The notes beneath the pieces are model-generated. The model saw only the letters and a program-made list of their open reading frames with translations, ran no database searches and was not told where the DNA came from. From Beaufortia kweichowensis (lineage: Eukaryota; Chordata; Actinopteri; Cypriniformes; Gastromyzontidae): DNA of 64,000 bases. Every line of letters starts with the position of its first letter. The first letter of the stretch is position 1. Both the position numbers and the translations under genes were made by a program. This document shows, piece after piece, positions 1 to 13,754 of this stretch. The stretch lies in the NCBI GenBank assembly GCA_019155185.1, contig CM032813.1:5377001-5441000 (forward strand), written 5' to 3'.

Positions 1-198
1 AGCCAGACCTCTCTGGATGGGAATGTAAAAGAGAGCGATGACAGTCTGGTGGATTACGGTGAAGGAGGAGACGGCCAGTTTAATGAGGACGGATCTTTCA
101 TTGGCCAATACACGGTTAAGAAGGACAAAGAGGAGACGGAGGGGAACGAGAGCTCGGAGGCCACATCACCTGTTAATGCCATCTACTCTCTGGCATAG
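1..198 (+). CDS. nfasc: Neurofascin, C-terminal end of the cytoplasmic tail (partial)
   Basis: Frame 1 is open from the window edge to a TAG at 196-198 and gives 65 residues, the tail of an L1-family neuronal adhesion protein. Neurofascin is a membrane protein with Ig and fibronectin domains that gathers ankyrin and sodium channels at axon initial segments and nodes of Ranvier. The visible tail carries the ankyrin-binding motif FIGQY (nt 97-111), whose tyrosine phosphorylation releases ankyrin in this family. It ends in NAIYSLA, the neurofascin-type C terminus; NrCAM ends differently. The remaining exons lie left of the window. The next gene to the right is cntn2, as in human 1q32, which supports the call. 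Teleosts have two copies (nfasca, nfascb) and I cannot tell which this is. Confidence 0.93.
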   Translation, partial: SQTSLDGNVKESDDSLVDYGEGGDGQFNEDGSFIGQYTVKKDKEETEGNESSEATSPVNAIYSLA

Positions 199-2404
199 CA
201 TCTTGAGCCGATGACGGCGCCACCAGCAGGCCGGAGGGTGCCATTATACACCTAAAAATAAATATATATATATACACAGAGAGTTATGAAAAAGTATTCA
301 CATACAAAGCACTGGAGTGCATGATCCAAGGTATGGAAAAGAAATGGGTGAGCCAGCTGGTTTTTGGGATTGTGAGCATCACCTGTATCCCCGTGCCCTC
401 CACACAGACTTTAAGTGTGCCGTTAGGGCAAAGGGATTGAAACTTGGACCTTTCAGCATTTCGTGTGGCTTATGCTCTACTTTTTAGTTTCACGGTTCTT
501 TAATCCGCCCTCCCTCCTATTTACTGTAGCTAGCATCAAAGAAATGGAAACACAAGCAGCGGTTCTGTGACATATCAACTGTGGCTCGACCCAACTGCAG
601 AATACGTTTATCATATTGATATTTCCGCAGTGAATCATATTTTCACAGCTGATAGATGCGTCCAGACACATGAATTCTCTCGACAGTGCTGGCGCAGGTT
701 TCTGTGCTATACAAAGCTATGCACTATGTATTATCACATCTTGCTTTTGGGTTGAAATGTTTCCTTTTTATGTTGGCTTTGCAGAATACAGAACCTCTTG
801 TCCATGAAAAGCTAGATTGCCGTATATGCGACCGAACTGATGTCATGCTTTTATTTGCCATTGACCTGAAGCTTTGTTGATATATTTTCACTGGCTGCAA
901 TTATAAAATGCCACCAATATTTATAGGCTGAGGTTTAGATGGCACCACTTGTAAATGATGAAAAAAGACATTATTTTGAAGCATGGTAGTATTTTAGTGC
1001 AAAGGACAATGGAGAGGAGTCAGATCTCGTGATAAATACACAATGATATATTCATTTTTTATAACATTTGCTTTATATAGTATGAAAATCTCGATCTAAT
1101 TTGTTTTTTCTCCCACTCTTTTCTTATCAGATCTTGGTTTTGGAATAAGTTTATTTAAGGAGTCTATAAACATTTGGGGTGCATCAATACATGATGGGGT
1201 GTTATTTAAGAGTTTACAGAATCTCAACATGGAGAATCAGCCACAAACCACACTGAACATTTGATCATCTGTTAGTATTGAGGCACAAGAAGAACTACTA
1301 TGAAACACTCGTAAAATCGTAAAAAGTGTAGCCGTAACATACAGTACAAAGTATGCATACTGTATTTTGAGTAACAGGCAAGTCTTTTTAAGAGGTTCAT
1401 CCAGTGTTGCATTCTCTTTGTTTGGAGCGCGATTGAGACGCATGTCTAGTGCCACTCAAGAGCGGTGGTTTATTCTGTAGATTGTGCTTTCACATTTCTA
1501 TCATTAACTTTTCTTTTGCACTGATGAAATCTTCTGTTTCCCCTCTTTCAGAGGCCTTTACAGTGGGGTCCAAAAGTCTGAGAAAACATTTACAACCTGA
1601 AAAGAAAATTTGCTGTGAGAATGAAGAAGTGTTTAAAATTGTGTACTATTCTTAGATCACTGATGTCAACAAATTTGCGAAACTGATCATGTTAATTCCC
1701 TAATACAGAAGAGAGACAAAGCACATCTTAACATCACGGCTCTTTAGATATAACATGCATTATCTTAAATTTTAAAGTGTTTAAAATTAATATATGTAAT
1801 TCTGAAACTTGTATATTTTCAGTTAAATGTTTTACTCAAACTTTTATGCTGACAATTAATTTGTAATGAACCAAATATATTTCAATTGGGAAATGAATCA
1901 AAATGGCCTCAAACCTTTGGACCCCACTATATTTTTATCTTATTTATTTAAATAACAGGGACTAATATATTAATAATTTATTGATGACTGCACATTCAGT
2001 TGTAAAAGCTAATCTGACTGAATGAGCCAGCTGTGATTTTAGCACATTGTGAAAGTGTCTCTGTGTACAGTAGGATACTTCAGAGATCAAGCTACTGTAT
2101 ATTAGGACCATTATGGCAATGTAAAATAATGAAATGTAATGTCACCATTAAAGGGGCTATGTCTTATTTGTTATTTGTGCTGCTTTTTTAGTATTATTAA
2201 TATTGTTGTAACACTGCTTTTGTGTTAATATATTAGAATTTATTTAATGTGACTTTTACATAACAAAAAATGAAATTATTGTGTATTTATTTTCTCACAC
2301 AGGGCCTTGATCTTGTATCATCTATGTAAATATCCGTTTGTTTTGGTTTTTGCAGGTTTACTGTGCTACAGTAAGTATCTGAATATATAATAATTCATAA
2401 TAAA
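199..2404 (+). other. nfasc: Probable nfasc 3' UTR (end uncertain)
   Basis: No gene is visible here. An AATAAA at 257-262 lies only 59 bases after the stop and inside an AT run, so it is a doubtful poly(A) signal. A second AATAAA at 2399-2404 would give a 2.2 kb 3' UTR, which is plausible for this gene. A short inverted-repeat transposon (1561-1929) lies inside. The 3' end is inferred, not shown. Confidence 0.35.
1561..1929. mobile_element. Non-autonomous Tc1/mariner-like MITE, about 370 bp
   Basis: The left end reads CAGTGGGGTCCAAAAGTC (from 1561). The right end (1907-1929) is its inverted complement, with 19 of 23 terminal positions matching. A TA dinucleotide stands on each side (1559-1560 and 1930-1931), as expected for TA target-site duplication by Tc1/mariner transposases. 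The interior has no transposase frame and is AT-rich, so the copy is non-autonomous. I recognise these termini as a common cyprinid repeat, from memory and without a search. Confidence 0.75.
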
Positions 2405-5400
2405 ATGCTTTTGGTGCATCCCAAAATGAAAGACTCCATGCACAGATTTGGATTCGGGTTCAGCCAAATGCAGTGGTTTTGGGTCTATTTTATAGCTTTT
2501 TGTGTCTTGTCATTTTTTCTTGTACAGTATCGGTGACATAATGACATAATTTAAAAGATCCAGGTCTGGCACTAACCCCTTGATTTTAAAGCACCTGGCA
2601 GTGATTATGTAAATAGCAAATGCTGTAGAATTGTACCATTGTAGCATTCTGCACCTGCTGAGGATGAAGCAAGCTTTTTGTACTATCAAATTGTGTTACG
2701 CAAAAGAGAAATGGTTTGTCATTTCCTGTTCATGTATTACTGCATCAGTCTCCCGTAATGCCTTTTACCCCTGACACGTCTAGGCCCAGCAAAACTGCTC
2801 TTTGAAAGGGCTGAATATCAGGTCCTAACTTCTGATAGGGGTGTGATGTCCACATCAATGCCTTCACATTAAAGTTAAATGTGTTTATGAGATTCATTGG
2901 ACCACACAGTGGACGGCTCCATTAATTCTGTTTTCTCCAATACCTCAAAGCAATACTCTCCTCATTTGCCTTTTGCTCTTCTGTTTTTGCACAGTAGGTT
3001 TACCAGCTTTTTTTTTAAGTAGTAAGAAACTTACTGTACATGTACAGATCACACATTCTGGTGTGACAAGAAGTTAAACATATGCAGCCACTTTCATCGT
3101 CACGACAGTTCGTCGTCTCTGTTCGCGAGCTGTGCAAAATATACTACTATATATTTGTTGGTAAATTGCATATCCTATTTTCTCCTGGTGTCATGTCATA
3201 TATCCGGTCTAGTCACCATACAACAAGAATGACAATAATTGCCACTGTTGTCCTCATGTCACATTAGAAATGCAACAAACAGTACATATGATGTTATGCC
3301 GGTTATTATTATATTCAGTATAAGACATTTTTAACCAGTTTTGCAACAGAGCAGCTTTTTAAATTGCTTATCATGCAGGTTAACGTTTGTTTTGTTTTTT
3401 TTAAATCTAGGCCAGTGAAAGAGAAATGGCCATTCATTGTGTTCACCATGTATGCGTGTATGACGGATGCTGCATCTTATCTGCTCGAGACGCCTTTCTT
3501 TAAAGTAAAGCTGTGTCATTTTCTCAACCTTCTGATCTGTCCTCGCCTCTGATTTTACACTTGTGCATCTGTACATTTCTGCAACAGTCAAGAACAGTTG
3601 ATTTGTTTCGCAAACTTTACACTTTCATACTAAAGAAACAGTTAATGTTATATTTAAAAACACCTTTAATTAAAAATTTTAATATCTAAAATGTGGTTCA
3701 GATACGTGCAGTGACGGTTATCAGGTTAATCTTCAATTAAATTCTTACATTTAGATTTTTATAACTGAACAAAACCGCAAGCAGACTTACAAAACCTTAA
3801 CCATAACACCAGATATACTAACATGTACTTTGGTTTGTTAATGTACTGTAGCTGTTTTATCATGTCAGGTAAAGAAAACAGTCAAATATGTTATTCATAG
3901 TCATGCTGTCTTAACACTAGATAAAAAATGTCAATATATACATTTCCATTTAGATCTCTATTTATCTTTCTGTCTGATAGGTAAAGTGCTTGACCCTAGA
4001 TGCGCAGGCCAGGTCAACATCCACACTTCTCAGTTCTTTCCATTGATTTCTCCACATCCTGTAGTTCATAATGACCCGCACAGCTTAATGTGACCGATAA
4101 AACGTACTTTTACCTCGGGTGGCAGGATGCACAAAAAAGCCTGTGGTGAAATTAATAACAGTCCTTTGACGATATAACCATTGTGGACCCGGGAAAGCGT
4201 GCACAACAGGCATATTTTATTAATAGTGGAGATGAATACATTTTGCCTTGACCCCTGTGGGACTGGTAAATATTAATGCCCTCTGCCTTCTGCTGTCTGA
4301 GGAAAAAGCCTGGTCCTTTTAAACACCTGTCACATATATCTCCCCCGGACACCGTTATATAAAATATCCAAAGCAGCAGATAGGATTCAGTAATTACTTT
4401 CATAAATAAATGGATTTAGGGAAGTCTCTTAATGTAGGTGCAATTGACAAACTGCATCCTCCATTGATTAATGAGAAAGAGTGGCTTAGCATTAAACCCA
4501 AATCGGTTTTAATTAAGTCTGTTGTTGGCTAATGGGAGCAGTTTTGTTATGTTAAGTTTATGCAGTGTTAAGCTGACAGCAGCGTAGACATGTATGTCAA
4601 TCACCGGAGCTGTACTAGCTTCAGTAAACACATAAGATGTTCAGATCTTTAATCACAGAGCCTTAATAGAGATATCAAAAGATCCATTTCTCTGTGTATC
4701 TCCATTAGGACAAGATGTTATTAATGCCAGGTGACACATTACAACCTGTGCCAAACCGCATTTAATCTTGCAGAGTGCTCGCACACAGTCACTCCCTTAT
4801 TTATTTTTCACTCCGTCAAGAGGCTGGACTTTTGATTTCATAGCCAAAAATGTGATTGATGTTCCTCTGTGTCCATTTTTACTCATTTTGCCAGAGCAAA
4901 TGGTATTGCTGAGGCATAGTGTGCAAAGCTCTAGAGAGCTTCACAATGAAACTTAATTCAGTGAAATTGAATTAAAATCTGAATTAAAACCTCTCAATGA
5001 GTCAGACTGCCTGAACAATCTTGTGTAGTTGCATGAAAGCAAAGATGCAACCAGATATTCAGTGTTTATAATAAAAAAAAACATTTAAAACAATGTTGGT
5101 CAACCAGTAACATCCACCTAAATGTCTGGCTAAATGTCTACAGCCATACCCGGTATGAAGGATATAAATATATGAAGAATTATGTGAATGACACTTGACA
5201 TGTCATCAGGATTTCCATATGAACGACATGCAACACTTAGCTTAAAACACACATTGCACTTATCTGTGTATGTCATGGTCACTAAACCCATTTGTGTGTA
5301 TTGATTATTTTCTGGTAAAGAACTATAACTCACATGTTATTGGACATGACTGTCCTCTATATAAACTTCAAACATTAGCTGTCTGTTTTATTAGAGCAAT

Positions 5401-6619
5401 AAAATCACAGATAACTCTGTGTTAGAAATGGACTAAAGACGATCTACTCCTAAATGTATTGTTGCAGAGTGAATGTTGTAGGAGGTTTGGCTGGACTTGT
5501 TCTGCTTTAAAAACATCCTGCTGTTGTGTTTTACTAACTCCCAAGTTGTTTGACTGAGCTGCTGTTGTGGTGATGGGTATTAAGAGCAGGAAGATCTAAT
5601 GCTTGCCACCAGTGTTGTACGTTGTTGGACAGCAAAGTTCATGTCACATGTGCAAGTTTGGCATGTATTTGTCAGCTCTTTGTTCTCTGGGAGAGAGTCA
5701 GAGGAGATACTGAAACCACCAAGTGTCTGACTAGTTAAATACATGAGGAAATGTAACGTCAGCCTTACTAATAAGTGTGTCAGACCAGAGAAATGAGGTA
5801 AGGGTCATCCAGACACACTGTGGAGATTATCTCAGAGATACTTTCTACAGAGACTTAAAACTGATAACCAGGGATGAAGATGCTAGCTGTGTGTCTGTCA
5901 TCTATATTAGAAAGGGGTATAAAACATGACTTGTTCTCCAATCTTTCCTTTTGTTCCTCTCAAATGCATAGCCAATATTGATCCTCACTGATGGACATGC
6001 AGTTGTCAGAGAACATCTGCTCCAGACTTTGTGGCCTGTCACATGTCCAATCTCTCTGAAAGCCCTGTGAGCAATCAGTCATTCTCCTGTCCACTAAATT
6101 GAATCCCTGCTTTTGTGTGCGTGTTTGTTTTGTGTGTATGTCACTTTAAATATATCCACTGCATGTAAGTCAACGATGTGATACTTTTTATCTTTATCTT
6201 AAGTTTCAGAAATACAGCTGATATAGACAATGACATGAATGCACCTTTTTGTTGACCAGAAATGACCCCAAGAGTGCGTCAAGGTAAGATATTGTTATAT
6301 CAATATTTTACTCTTACAATGAGAAAATGTAATCTTAGTTTAAGTCATACAAAGCAGCTTTATGAAATACTGTATGGTTTATAAGTATATATTTACTAAT
6401 AAAATGTATTTCATGAAGTAAAAATAAAATATTATATCCTTTTGGTGCTTACATCACTTGAATCAAGTACATAATTTCCTCACAAATTCAAAAATATTTT
6501 TTTTCATAAATACAATGATTACTTTTCTAAAATCATTGTTATCCTGATCATCTTTTTTGTCATTGACCTATACAGTATATGTACTCAACAGAAAACCATT
6601 AAATTACATTTGTTTAACC

Positions 6620-6622
<3 letters not shown>

Positions 6623-6657
<35 letters not shown>
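6623..6657. repeat. (AT)n microsatellite
   Basis: An uninterrupted AT dinucleotide run of about 17 units. It is followed 23 bases later by a short AAAC-type tetranucleotide run (about 6680-6699). Confidence 0.95.
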
Positions 6658-6661
<4 letters not shown>

Positions 6662-9600
6662 AAACAGTAAAGTGAAAATAAACAAACAAACAAACAAATA
6701 TGAAAGTGGCCGAGTGTCAGACATGCCATGAATACTGTGTTGTGATAAATGCATCTTTCTACCTTTCAACAATTAATCAAGGGCATGTGACATTTGTCAC
6801 CCATTGAACATTAATCAAGGAGGAAAAACAAAAAGCATGGTGAGTAATCTTACTACTGTTCATTAATCAAATAGGTCAGGCCAAAACGTCAGGCAGTCTT
6901 TTGCGCTTAAAAGCTACAGCTTCCATCACTCAGCAAGCTCTCAATAATTCATGTCACTTAAGGCAACTGACCAGACTGCAGTACACCAATATACTCCTCA
7001 TGCTAATGTCCTGCATGATACAACGCATGGAATGATCCAAAACTTGTGGTTCTGCTTCTTTTACCTAATTCCAGATTCTTCTCTCCGTCTTTCTATCTTT
7101 GCATGCATCCATCCCTGAATTCTCACAGCCTGTCCCCTGTGGAGGAGAAGTGGATGAGGGGGTTTCTGGTCCCTGAGGCACATGAAAGCAGGACAGAATG
7201 AAGTACACCAGCTGGTATAATGGGTGAATGCCACTGGAAGTCAATTAGCTCACATGTCATGCAGACTCCCTGCAGTATGATGCCATGGGTACCATCACCA
7301 CTGAGCATAGACTACTAACTAATCACACTGAGAAGAGAGGGGGTAACATAAATACATATACAATTAATTATTAATTAAGGGTCCTGAAAGTCAGAGATAT
7401 TAATCTTTCAAATGCTCATTTCATTACTTTTGCAGTCTGGGGTTTTTTAAGTCTTTGAGTCGGCAGATAATTGAATTGGTCTGGTCTGGTCTGAGCTGTA
7501 TGACATATTTTATTTCAACCAATTTTACATTTTATTTTCACTTTTATTCCTTTTAATTTTCATCAGTACAAGTATTTTGTAGACGATATTAAAATGCGGT
7601 GATACAGAAAGATATAAAATTCAATTAAAGATCTCTGAAAATCAGGCAAAAAATATATGTATTTAAATATATGCAAAATATAATTTAATGCTGAATTTTT
7701 ATTTTAACATACTCACTATTGGCAAACATTGTAAAATATTCGACATTTGACTTTAACTGGTTACTATTAAATGGCACTCTGGAATACTTGATTCTGATTG
7801 GCCAGTCGTGACATTCAAATGTATGTCAGTCCCCGATAGAAAACACTTAAAACCTAATTACACAGGGTTATCTGGGTACTGTTAGTCAACTTGACCTTGA
7901 AAGTAATTTACTTTAAAAAAAAATAGATAGAAATATGCCTATTTAATAACACATATGAGATTATATTACAAATGATTAACCAAATTGCATGTTCATTTAA
8001 TTTGAGGATTGTGTCTTGTCTGACAGTCGTGTCAAGCCAATACCACATGTTTTTTTTTCATTTGGAAAGTTTGTATACATTACAAATAAACTAATAAAAC
8101 ATTTCTAATCAATATTTCATATCCAATAATTGTATGATGTGGCAAGCCATTATTTAATAAATAGTTGCTCAGCACTTAATGTTGCTCTCCAACATGTTAC
8201 CTAAAGTGATTTCTCATAGTAGGTCCAAACTGGATTCCACTTTACAATATTTAACTTACAGTAATATAAACTGGATTATTAGTCTAATCATCATCACATG
8301 TTTTCCAGATGTACTTTCTGTTTCAGGGTGACCTACAGCACATTTTTCTGGTGAACTGAAAACTGCCCAAAGCATCTGAAACTGCTTCAGCACTTACAGC
8401 ATCTGTTTCACGAGATATTGATTAAAACTTCTCTTCCGAGATGTGAGAGGCCAAAAGTAGTGAAGACAAGTATAAGAAACTAATCCTTCACTTTTTAACT
8501 TTTTTGCCTGCCAAGATGTGTAATGTACATGGAAAACAAGTGCATTCTGCAGTTCTGTCAATCTCGTTTATCATTATGCTGAGAAAATCTTTTATCTCTG
8601 CATCAGAGTCACTGTATCTCCTCCGGATACACGGTTCATAGAGAGTGCACATCACTTTCATCTGAAGAGCTTCTCGCATGGCACGGTGTTAAAGGGAAGT
8701 TCATCTCATTCCACAAGTAAAAGTCTTCTCTTTAGTGGTTAGGATTGGTGAAGGTCGATGTGCATTTGGAAATTAATCGATCCGCTGAGGTTTAAGCCAA
8801 ACACAACACAAAGCAGCTGTCTTATGACAAAGCAATGTCACCTCCAAGCTTCTGAGGACCTCCACCCCAGCAGACGAGAGATGATAGCTATCTCTCCTCC
8901 CCCTCCTTTGACAAATCAATGGTTCTGCTCTCTCATATTCTCTCTATCTAGATAATGGGGTTTAATGGGTCATGCCACATGGGATTCATCCGCTGTGATA
9001 AGAGCTGAGGGGTGTGGCCTCTCTGAAACTTTGGTGGCTCATCTGTTGTGGGTTCACTCCACCTGTGGCCGCCACTGTTTTCATGTCAGAATATTATTAC
9101 ATCTTCAATACGCATGTCAAGATAGAAGAATTAATCAGATTCACATTACATATGCAACCATCTGCGCATGCTGCCTCAAATGACAAAGATTCATTGCGTT
9201 TGCATGGCTAATTCTGCAATCCATCTACAGCTCAGTATGAACGCAAAACTCTCTATAGAAGATTTAGTTTTGGCGGTGCCTTTGGTTATTGGAGTATAAT
9301 GTGCTTCTAGAGTCCAAACTGTGATTTATGTGAATGTATTTCAGTGTATAATTGTTCATACATTCAGCTATGTCTTAACAAGTGGATGAGCAAGTGACAT
9401 GACAGTCATAAAAATATATTATTTGTGTTTTTATTCAAAAACTATTTTTTGCTTTTGTTACATTTAGAAAATGTTTACCTCAAATGTTAAAATTCTAACT
9501 GTACAAGAACAAGCCAACAGCAGTTTGAACGAGAAAGAAGTCTGTACTGCAATTGCAACTGGTGCAAATGCTAAAAAATCATATCGTTGCATATCCCAGT

Positions 9601-10494
9601 CGTCTTATCACAGGTGTGTGCTGACTCCATCTCACGTCATATACTGCCGACGGGCAGCGCCCCGTTGTGCCGTCACAATATGCCTCACAGGCAGATGGCA
9701 TTATGACTGCCAAAGCGCACATCTTCAATTCTCAGCCCAGGGATTTGCTGCTCTATAGCAGGCAGTCTGGCCTGACGATTTCTAAAGATAAAGATGCTGA
9801 AACTGGTCTGAGCTTTTTGTTTCTCTCTCCTGTTGTTCCCGGGTGGCAGGAATAAACAGCTCTTCGTTTGGCAAGCCTGCCCACACCACCCAGATGTGTG
9901 CTGTGAGATCTTACGAAATAGAGCGTGGTGTATGATTCAATAGCAAAAGATGCAACATCAGAGAGACTGATCACTGGCGAGTTGATGTTGTTTCCTTTAT
10001 GAAAGAAAATATCTGAATATCTGTCTCAGTTTTCGATTTTTCAAAGAATGTATCTAGCTGTTCAGGCCATGTGTTTATCCAGTAGACTACGGCAGGCTGA
10101 CAAGCAGCCCAGCAGGTATCTGCTCCAGTCATGCACACACACACACATATGTACATATACAGCTGGGGCATGGTGTCTCTTTAAGAGAGATGACAGACAG
10201 CCCCCAGAGGACCACGACCAGGTGCCAGCCTTCAGTTAGGAGTGGCAGTGCCCTGTTAGTCTGCTGCCACTGATTCTGTTTCCCAATGGTACGAGGAGTT
10301 TTCAAGAGAGGGCCAGCCGCTGTCTGCGCTGTCCTGGAGTATCTCCTATCTAAATGCTAATTGTCCCTTTTCCTGCAGATGGAAAGAGAAACACAATGAT
10401 GATTGAACACATGAATGACGGAGGATGGAAATGGAATATTTAGAACTTGAGAAAGAGTTACTCAAGAACATATAAGTTTTTTAAATGTTCATTA

Positions 10495-10990
10495 GAAATT
10501 TTTAACCTTGTGGAGACATGGTTCCAATGAGGAAAACAGTTTATAAATCATGCTAAATAATGTTTATTTAAAAATGTAAAAATGCAGAAAGGTTTGTGTG
10601 TGGATTCGGTTTAGGGGCGAGGGTTACATGATACAATATATAGTTTGTACAAAATAAAAGTCAATTTGGAAAGTCAGAATAAAACATGAAAACCTGAAAA
10701 TCCAATGTGTGTGTGTGTGAGAGAGACGTCCTTTTGGGGATGTCCTCATTTGTAAAAACATAATAGTAAATAAAAATGTAAAAAAACATGTAGTAAATTA
10801 AAAGAATAAAAATGTAAATAAAAAAGTAGTAAATGAAGTTTTTTCAAAATAAAGTTTTCTGTTAGTGCTAGGGTTAGTGTGGCTACGGTTAGGTCATAGT
10901 TTTAATAACTAACTGGAAACCTCACAAATTTAGTAAAACTAAATACAGTAAACAGACATTTTAGGTGGTCCTCACTAATAAAAATGATTC
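10495..10990. repeat. Degenerate dispersed fish repeat with GT-rich middle
   Basis: The stretch contains phrases typical of a widespread cyprinid interspersed repeat: a segment about a gaggaaaacagtttataaat-type sequence, then a GGTTTAGGG-type block, then an ATAGTTTGTACAAAATAAAAG-like block shortly before a TG run at 10706-10717. A second partly similar arm follows (gggttagtgtggct... near 10.87 kb). Recognition is from memory of fish genomes and the borders are approximate. Confidence 0.45.
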
Positions 10991-13559
10991 CTAAAATGAC
11001 CAAATTATGTTTTTGGTTTAAATCTAATTATGTCAGCATGTTTGTATGAGGGTTCAGTTAAAGTGTATGTGTTTTGATTTCATTAATTCAATACACTATT
11101 GAATGTAGTCATCTATTGAGCAGAAAAATGAAAAGCAGCTACCGCTCTGTGCTCTGATTCACGGGTGTATATTTAAGTAATTTCAGTCTCTTTCATGCAG
11201 TGCATTCTGATGTCCAGCATTACTGTAGCTTTACACAGTCGGTCCTGAAGAGAGATTGGGTGACCTACTATATAAATGGGCACAAAAGGGCTGTTCTACA
11301 GTGGCATTTGAAGGCAAGCAGTGGGGCCTTGGGCAGAATGCTCAAGTTACTCAGAGCTTTTAGACATCATTAGAAATTACAACTATTGATCCTACTGAAA
11401 GCAACAGATGGAGCTCTGATCTCCTACAGAAGGTTCGGAGCCAGCCGATACTGTAAAGATTTAGTGATAACAACCAGACAGACAAATTATCAGCATGATA
11501 TTCAGTTTATGTTGTTTACATGCTTACTTTTATTGGAATATATCAGAGTAATATTTCAGGTCTTTTACAGACCTGAATTGGCCTTGTCTATACAGCTGCT
11601 AATGGTTAAGCGATCAATAAATAACTAAAATAAAATGTTTTAGTGTGCAGTTTTCAGTATAAAGTGCTGATATACTGTATATTACTATGCATACAGAATT
11701 ATGCACAAAAACAATTTCAGTGCAAATCAATGTAATTGTAAAGGTGTTAAGCTATTTTAAGTGGCAAAATTATTTGGATCATCTTTAAACTGTTTAAGTC
11801 CTTGAATCTGATTGGACGACAGTGCTGATATAGCCATGCTGATATATGTCCACAACATGTGTGATATTAAGTTTGTACGGAACATCTGTACACTATATAT
11901 TTGTGTGTGGTACTTTTGTGCATGTTTTAGTTTTGCCTGTAAATGTCCATGTTTTTTCCACTTGACATGCAAATATACACTGAGTGACAGGTTTCCCTCT
12001 GACATCAATAGCTATTCATTACATGGGAAGAACAAAGAGAATCAGAATACATATCACATCATCCAGTGCCAGAATCACACACACGCCGCCACAATCTGTG
12101 ACAGCATTGATGAGATTTGTTGAGGCTCCAGCAGTCAAAATGAAAATTAATACGACAGCAGGGACCAGCTCACAGTCAATCAGATGCTGGACTCTTAGCA
12201 CTGGACTCAGGAGGTCAGGCTCAGACGGGCAGTGTTGGTCTCAGGGGACCAACGCTTTGAAAAATGATCGCATCCTCCTGTCCGTGTACGATCAAGGAAT
12301 CTGGAACTTCCTGGAATCTTGTAAAATAAATTAATTTTAAAAGCATTGGGCTACAGCATCACTTGCTCTCCCGTCATGACTTCATGCTAAGACAACAGCA
12401 TCAATTAATTAAAATCTTTCTCTTGATTTGTGTCAACTCAAGCCTCTCCCATTGAATTTGTGTTTGGACTTTAATTTCAAGATTAGTTTATTATTGTTTT
12501 AGGCTTTTGAAGAACATTTGCCTGAAACTAGTTTTTAAATGACATTTTTACATTGTGCTCCAGCATCCCATTTTTCAAAACCAATTAAAAGAGGAGGAAA
12601 TTGAATGTCATATCTGTTTGCTTTCTTTGCTATCTAACTAAAAAAACACATCCTCTGGCACTTTAATCAAAAGAATAATAGTCATGGCTATGACTGACAA
12701 AAGTCCCTCTAAGAATTTATTTTCTCTTTTTTCCAGAGTCATGGCCAGTCTCCTGACTCATCACATGTCTTTTCCTTCTGATTTCTTTACCAATTTTTCT
12801 GATACAGATATTTAAAATAAACAAATTATCAAACCCCGAGATAATAGATATTTTATTCCTCAGACTTTTTTATAGTTTAGTGGAAATAATTTATTCTATT
12901 GACTTCTCTGTATTCTCTATCCTGAATTCTCTGCTGCCATTAATTGAAGTACATTATTAACATTTTTCATGTTATTTTCAACATTGATTTATCACTAAAA
13001 CAATTATCATTGCTATTTGGGTTTTAACAACAGACATTAATATCTTAGATATCTTACAGAAAGAAACAAAACTTATTTCATCCTCACATAAAATGTTGTA
13101 CTGTTTTTCATATATGTATTTCAAAGTGTATTTGTATGCAGCATGCCCTTTCCAAATCATTGTAGTGGCAGAAATTACAGTCCCAGAAAATGGTTTTTGT
13201 GAGCTATGAGCATATTGTGCCATGGGGTTTCATTAGAGGTGTGAAGGGGTGTGTGTTTGTATGTGAGGGGGGTGTGGTGGGGGAGGGGTCCACAATTTAC
13301 CTCCTTTGAGGAAACCTACCTTCTTTGTAAAAAAATCACAATCTACTAAGGAAAAAGGAGGTTCATGTAGTTAGTTGTCTCTCATTAATCTCTTCCTTCG
13401 TTTGAATCAGGCGTACAGACAGCGAGTGGGAGGGGAGAGGAAGGTGGATTGGCGCATGGTAGGAGAGGGAGTGTAAGGGAGGGGGATGATTTAGGCTATT
13501 ATCAAAGGAAGATAGAGACAGAACGAGAAAGAGAGACCGTGTCGTACACACGACACATC

Positions 13560-13754
13560 CTTCCTGCGACGGGGTTTGCGGTTGTCCATCAAAGCTCGGT
13601 CGGGAGACAAAAAACCATCTCGTGAGATTAAAGAATCGCAGTGTTTGTTATTGACGCAGGGCGTTTAAAGACGCGCGGGCAGCATCAGCAGCATCACCGG
13701 AGGAGGGAGCGAAAGATTTCGAGCATCTTCTCATTCACAGCCGCTCTTACAAAG
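13560..13754 (+). promoter_or_regulatory. cntn2: cntn2 5' noncoding exon 1 and core promoter area
   Basis: CpG density rises sharply at about 13.54-13.75 kb against the AT-rich surroundings. The block ends in a strong splice donor, AAAG|GTAAGC at 13754/13755. No start codon in a usable frame is carried forward. The first coding exon has its own acceptor at 22943/22944, so this is best read as an untranslated first exon followed by a 9.2 kb intron. The transcription start is not resolved and the left border is a guess. A purine-rich tract with GAGA repeats lies just upstream (13.43-13.54 kb). Confidence 0.55.

Larger units (their letters stand above)
2405..13540. other. nfasc-cntn2 intergenic region, no gene seen
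   Basis: Only short frames without splice-site context or family similarity occur on either strand (the longest is near 95 codons around 9.5 kb). The region holds an AT microsatellite (6623-6657) and a degenerate dispersed repeat (about 10.5-11.0 kb). Conserved enhancers could be present but cannot be seen from one sequence. Confidence 0.6.

Noticed and set aside
257..262. AATAAA right after the nfasc stop
   Set aside because: It sits 59 bases after the stop within an A/T run and lacks a usual downstream element. The gene family has long 3' UTRs.
9471..9758. 95-codon open frame on + in the nfasc-cntn2 interval
   Set aside because: No recognisable domain, no splice context and no promoter signal. 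This length is expected by chance in 11 kb.
11984..12334. 116-codon open frame on +
   Set aside because: It overlaps other short frames on both strands, its composition is not protein-like and no family is recognised.
13240..13290. G-rich tract that might form a G-quadruplex
   Set aside because: The runs of G are uneven and short apart from one block, with little support beyond base composition.
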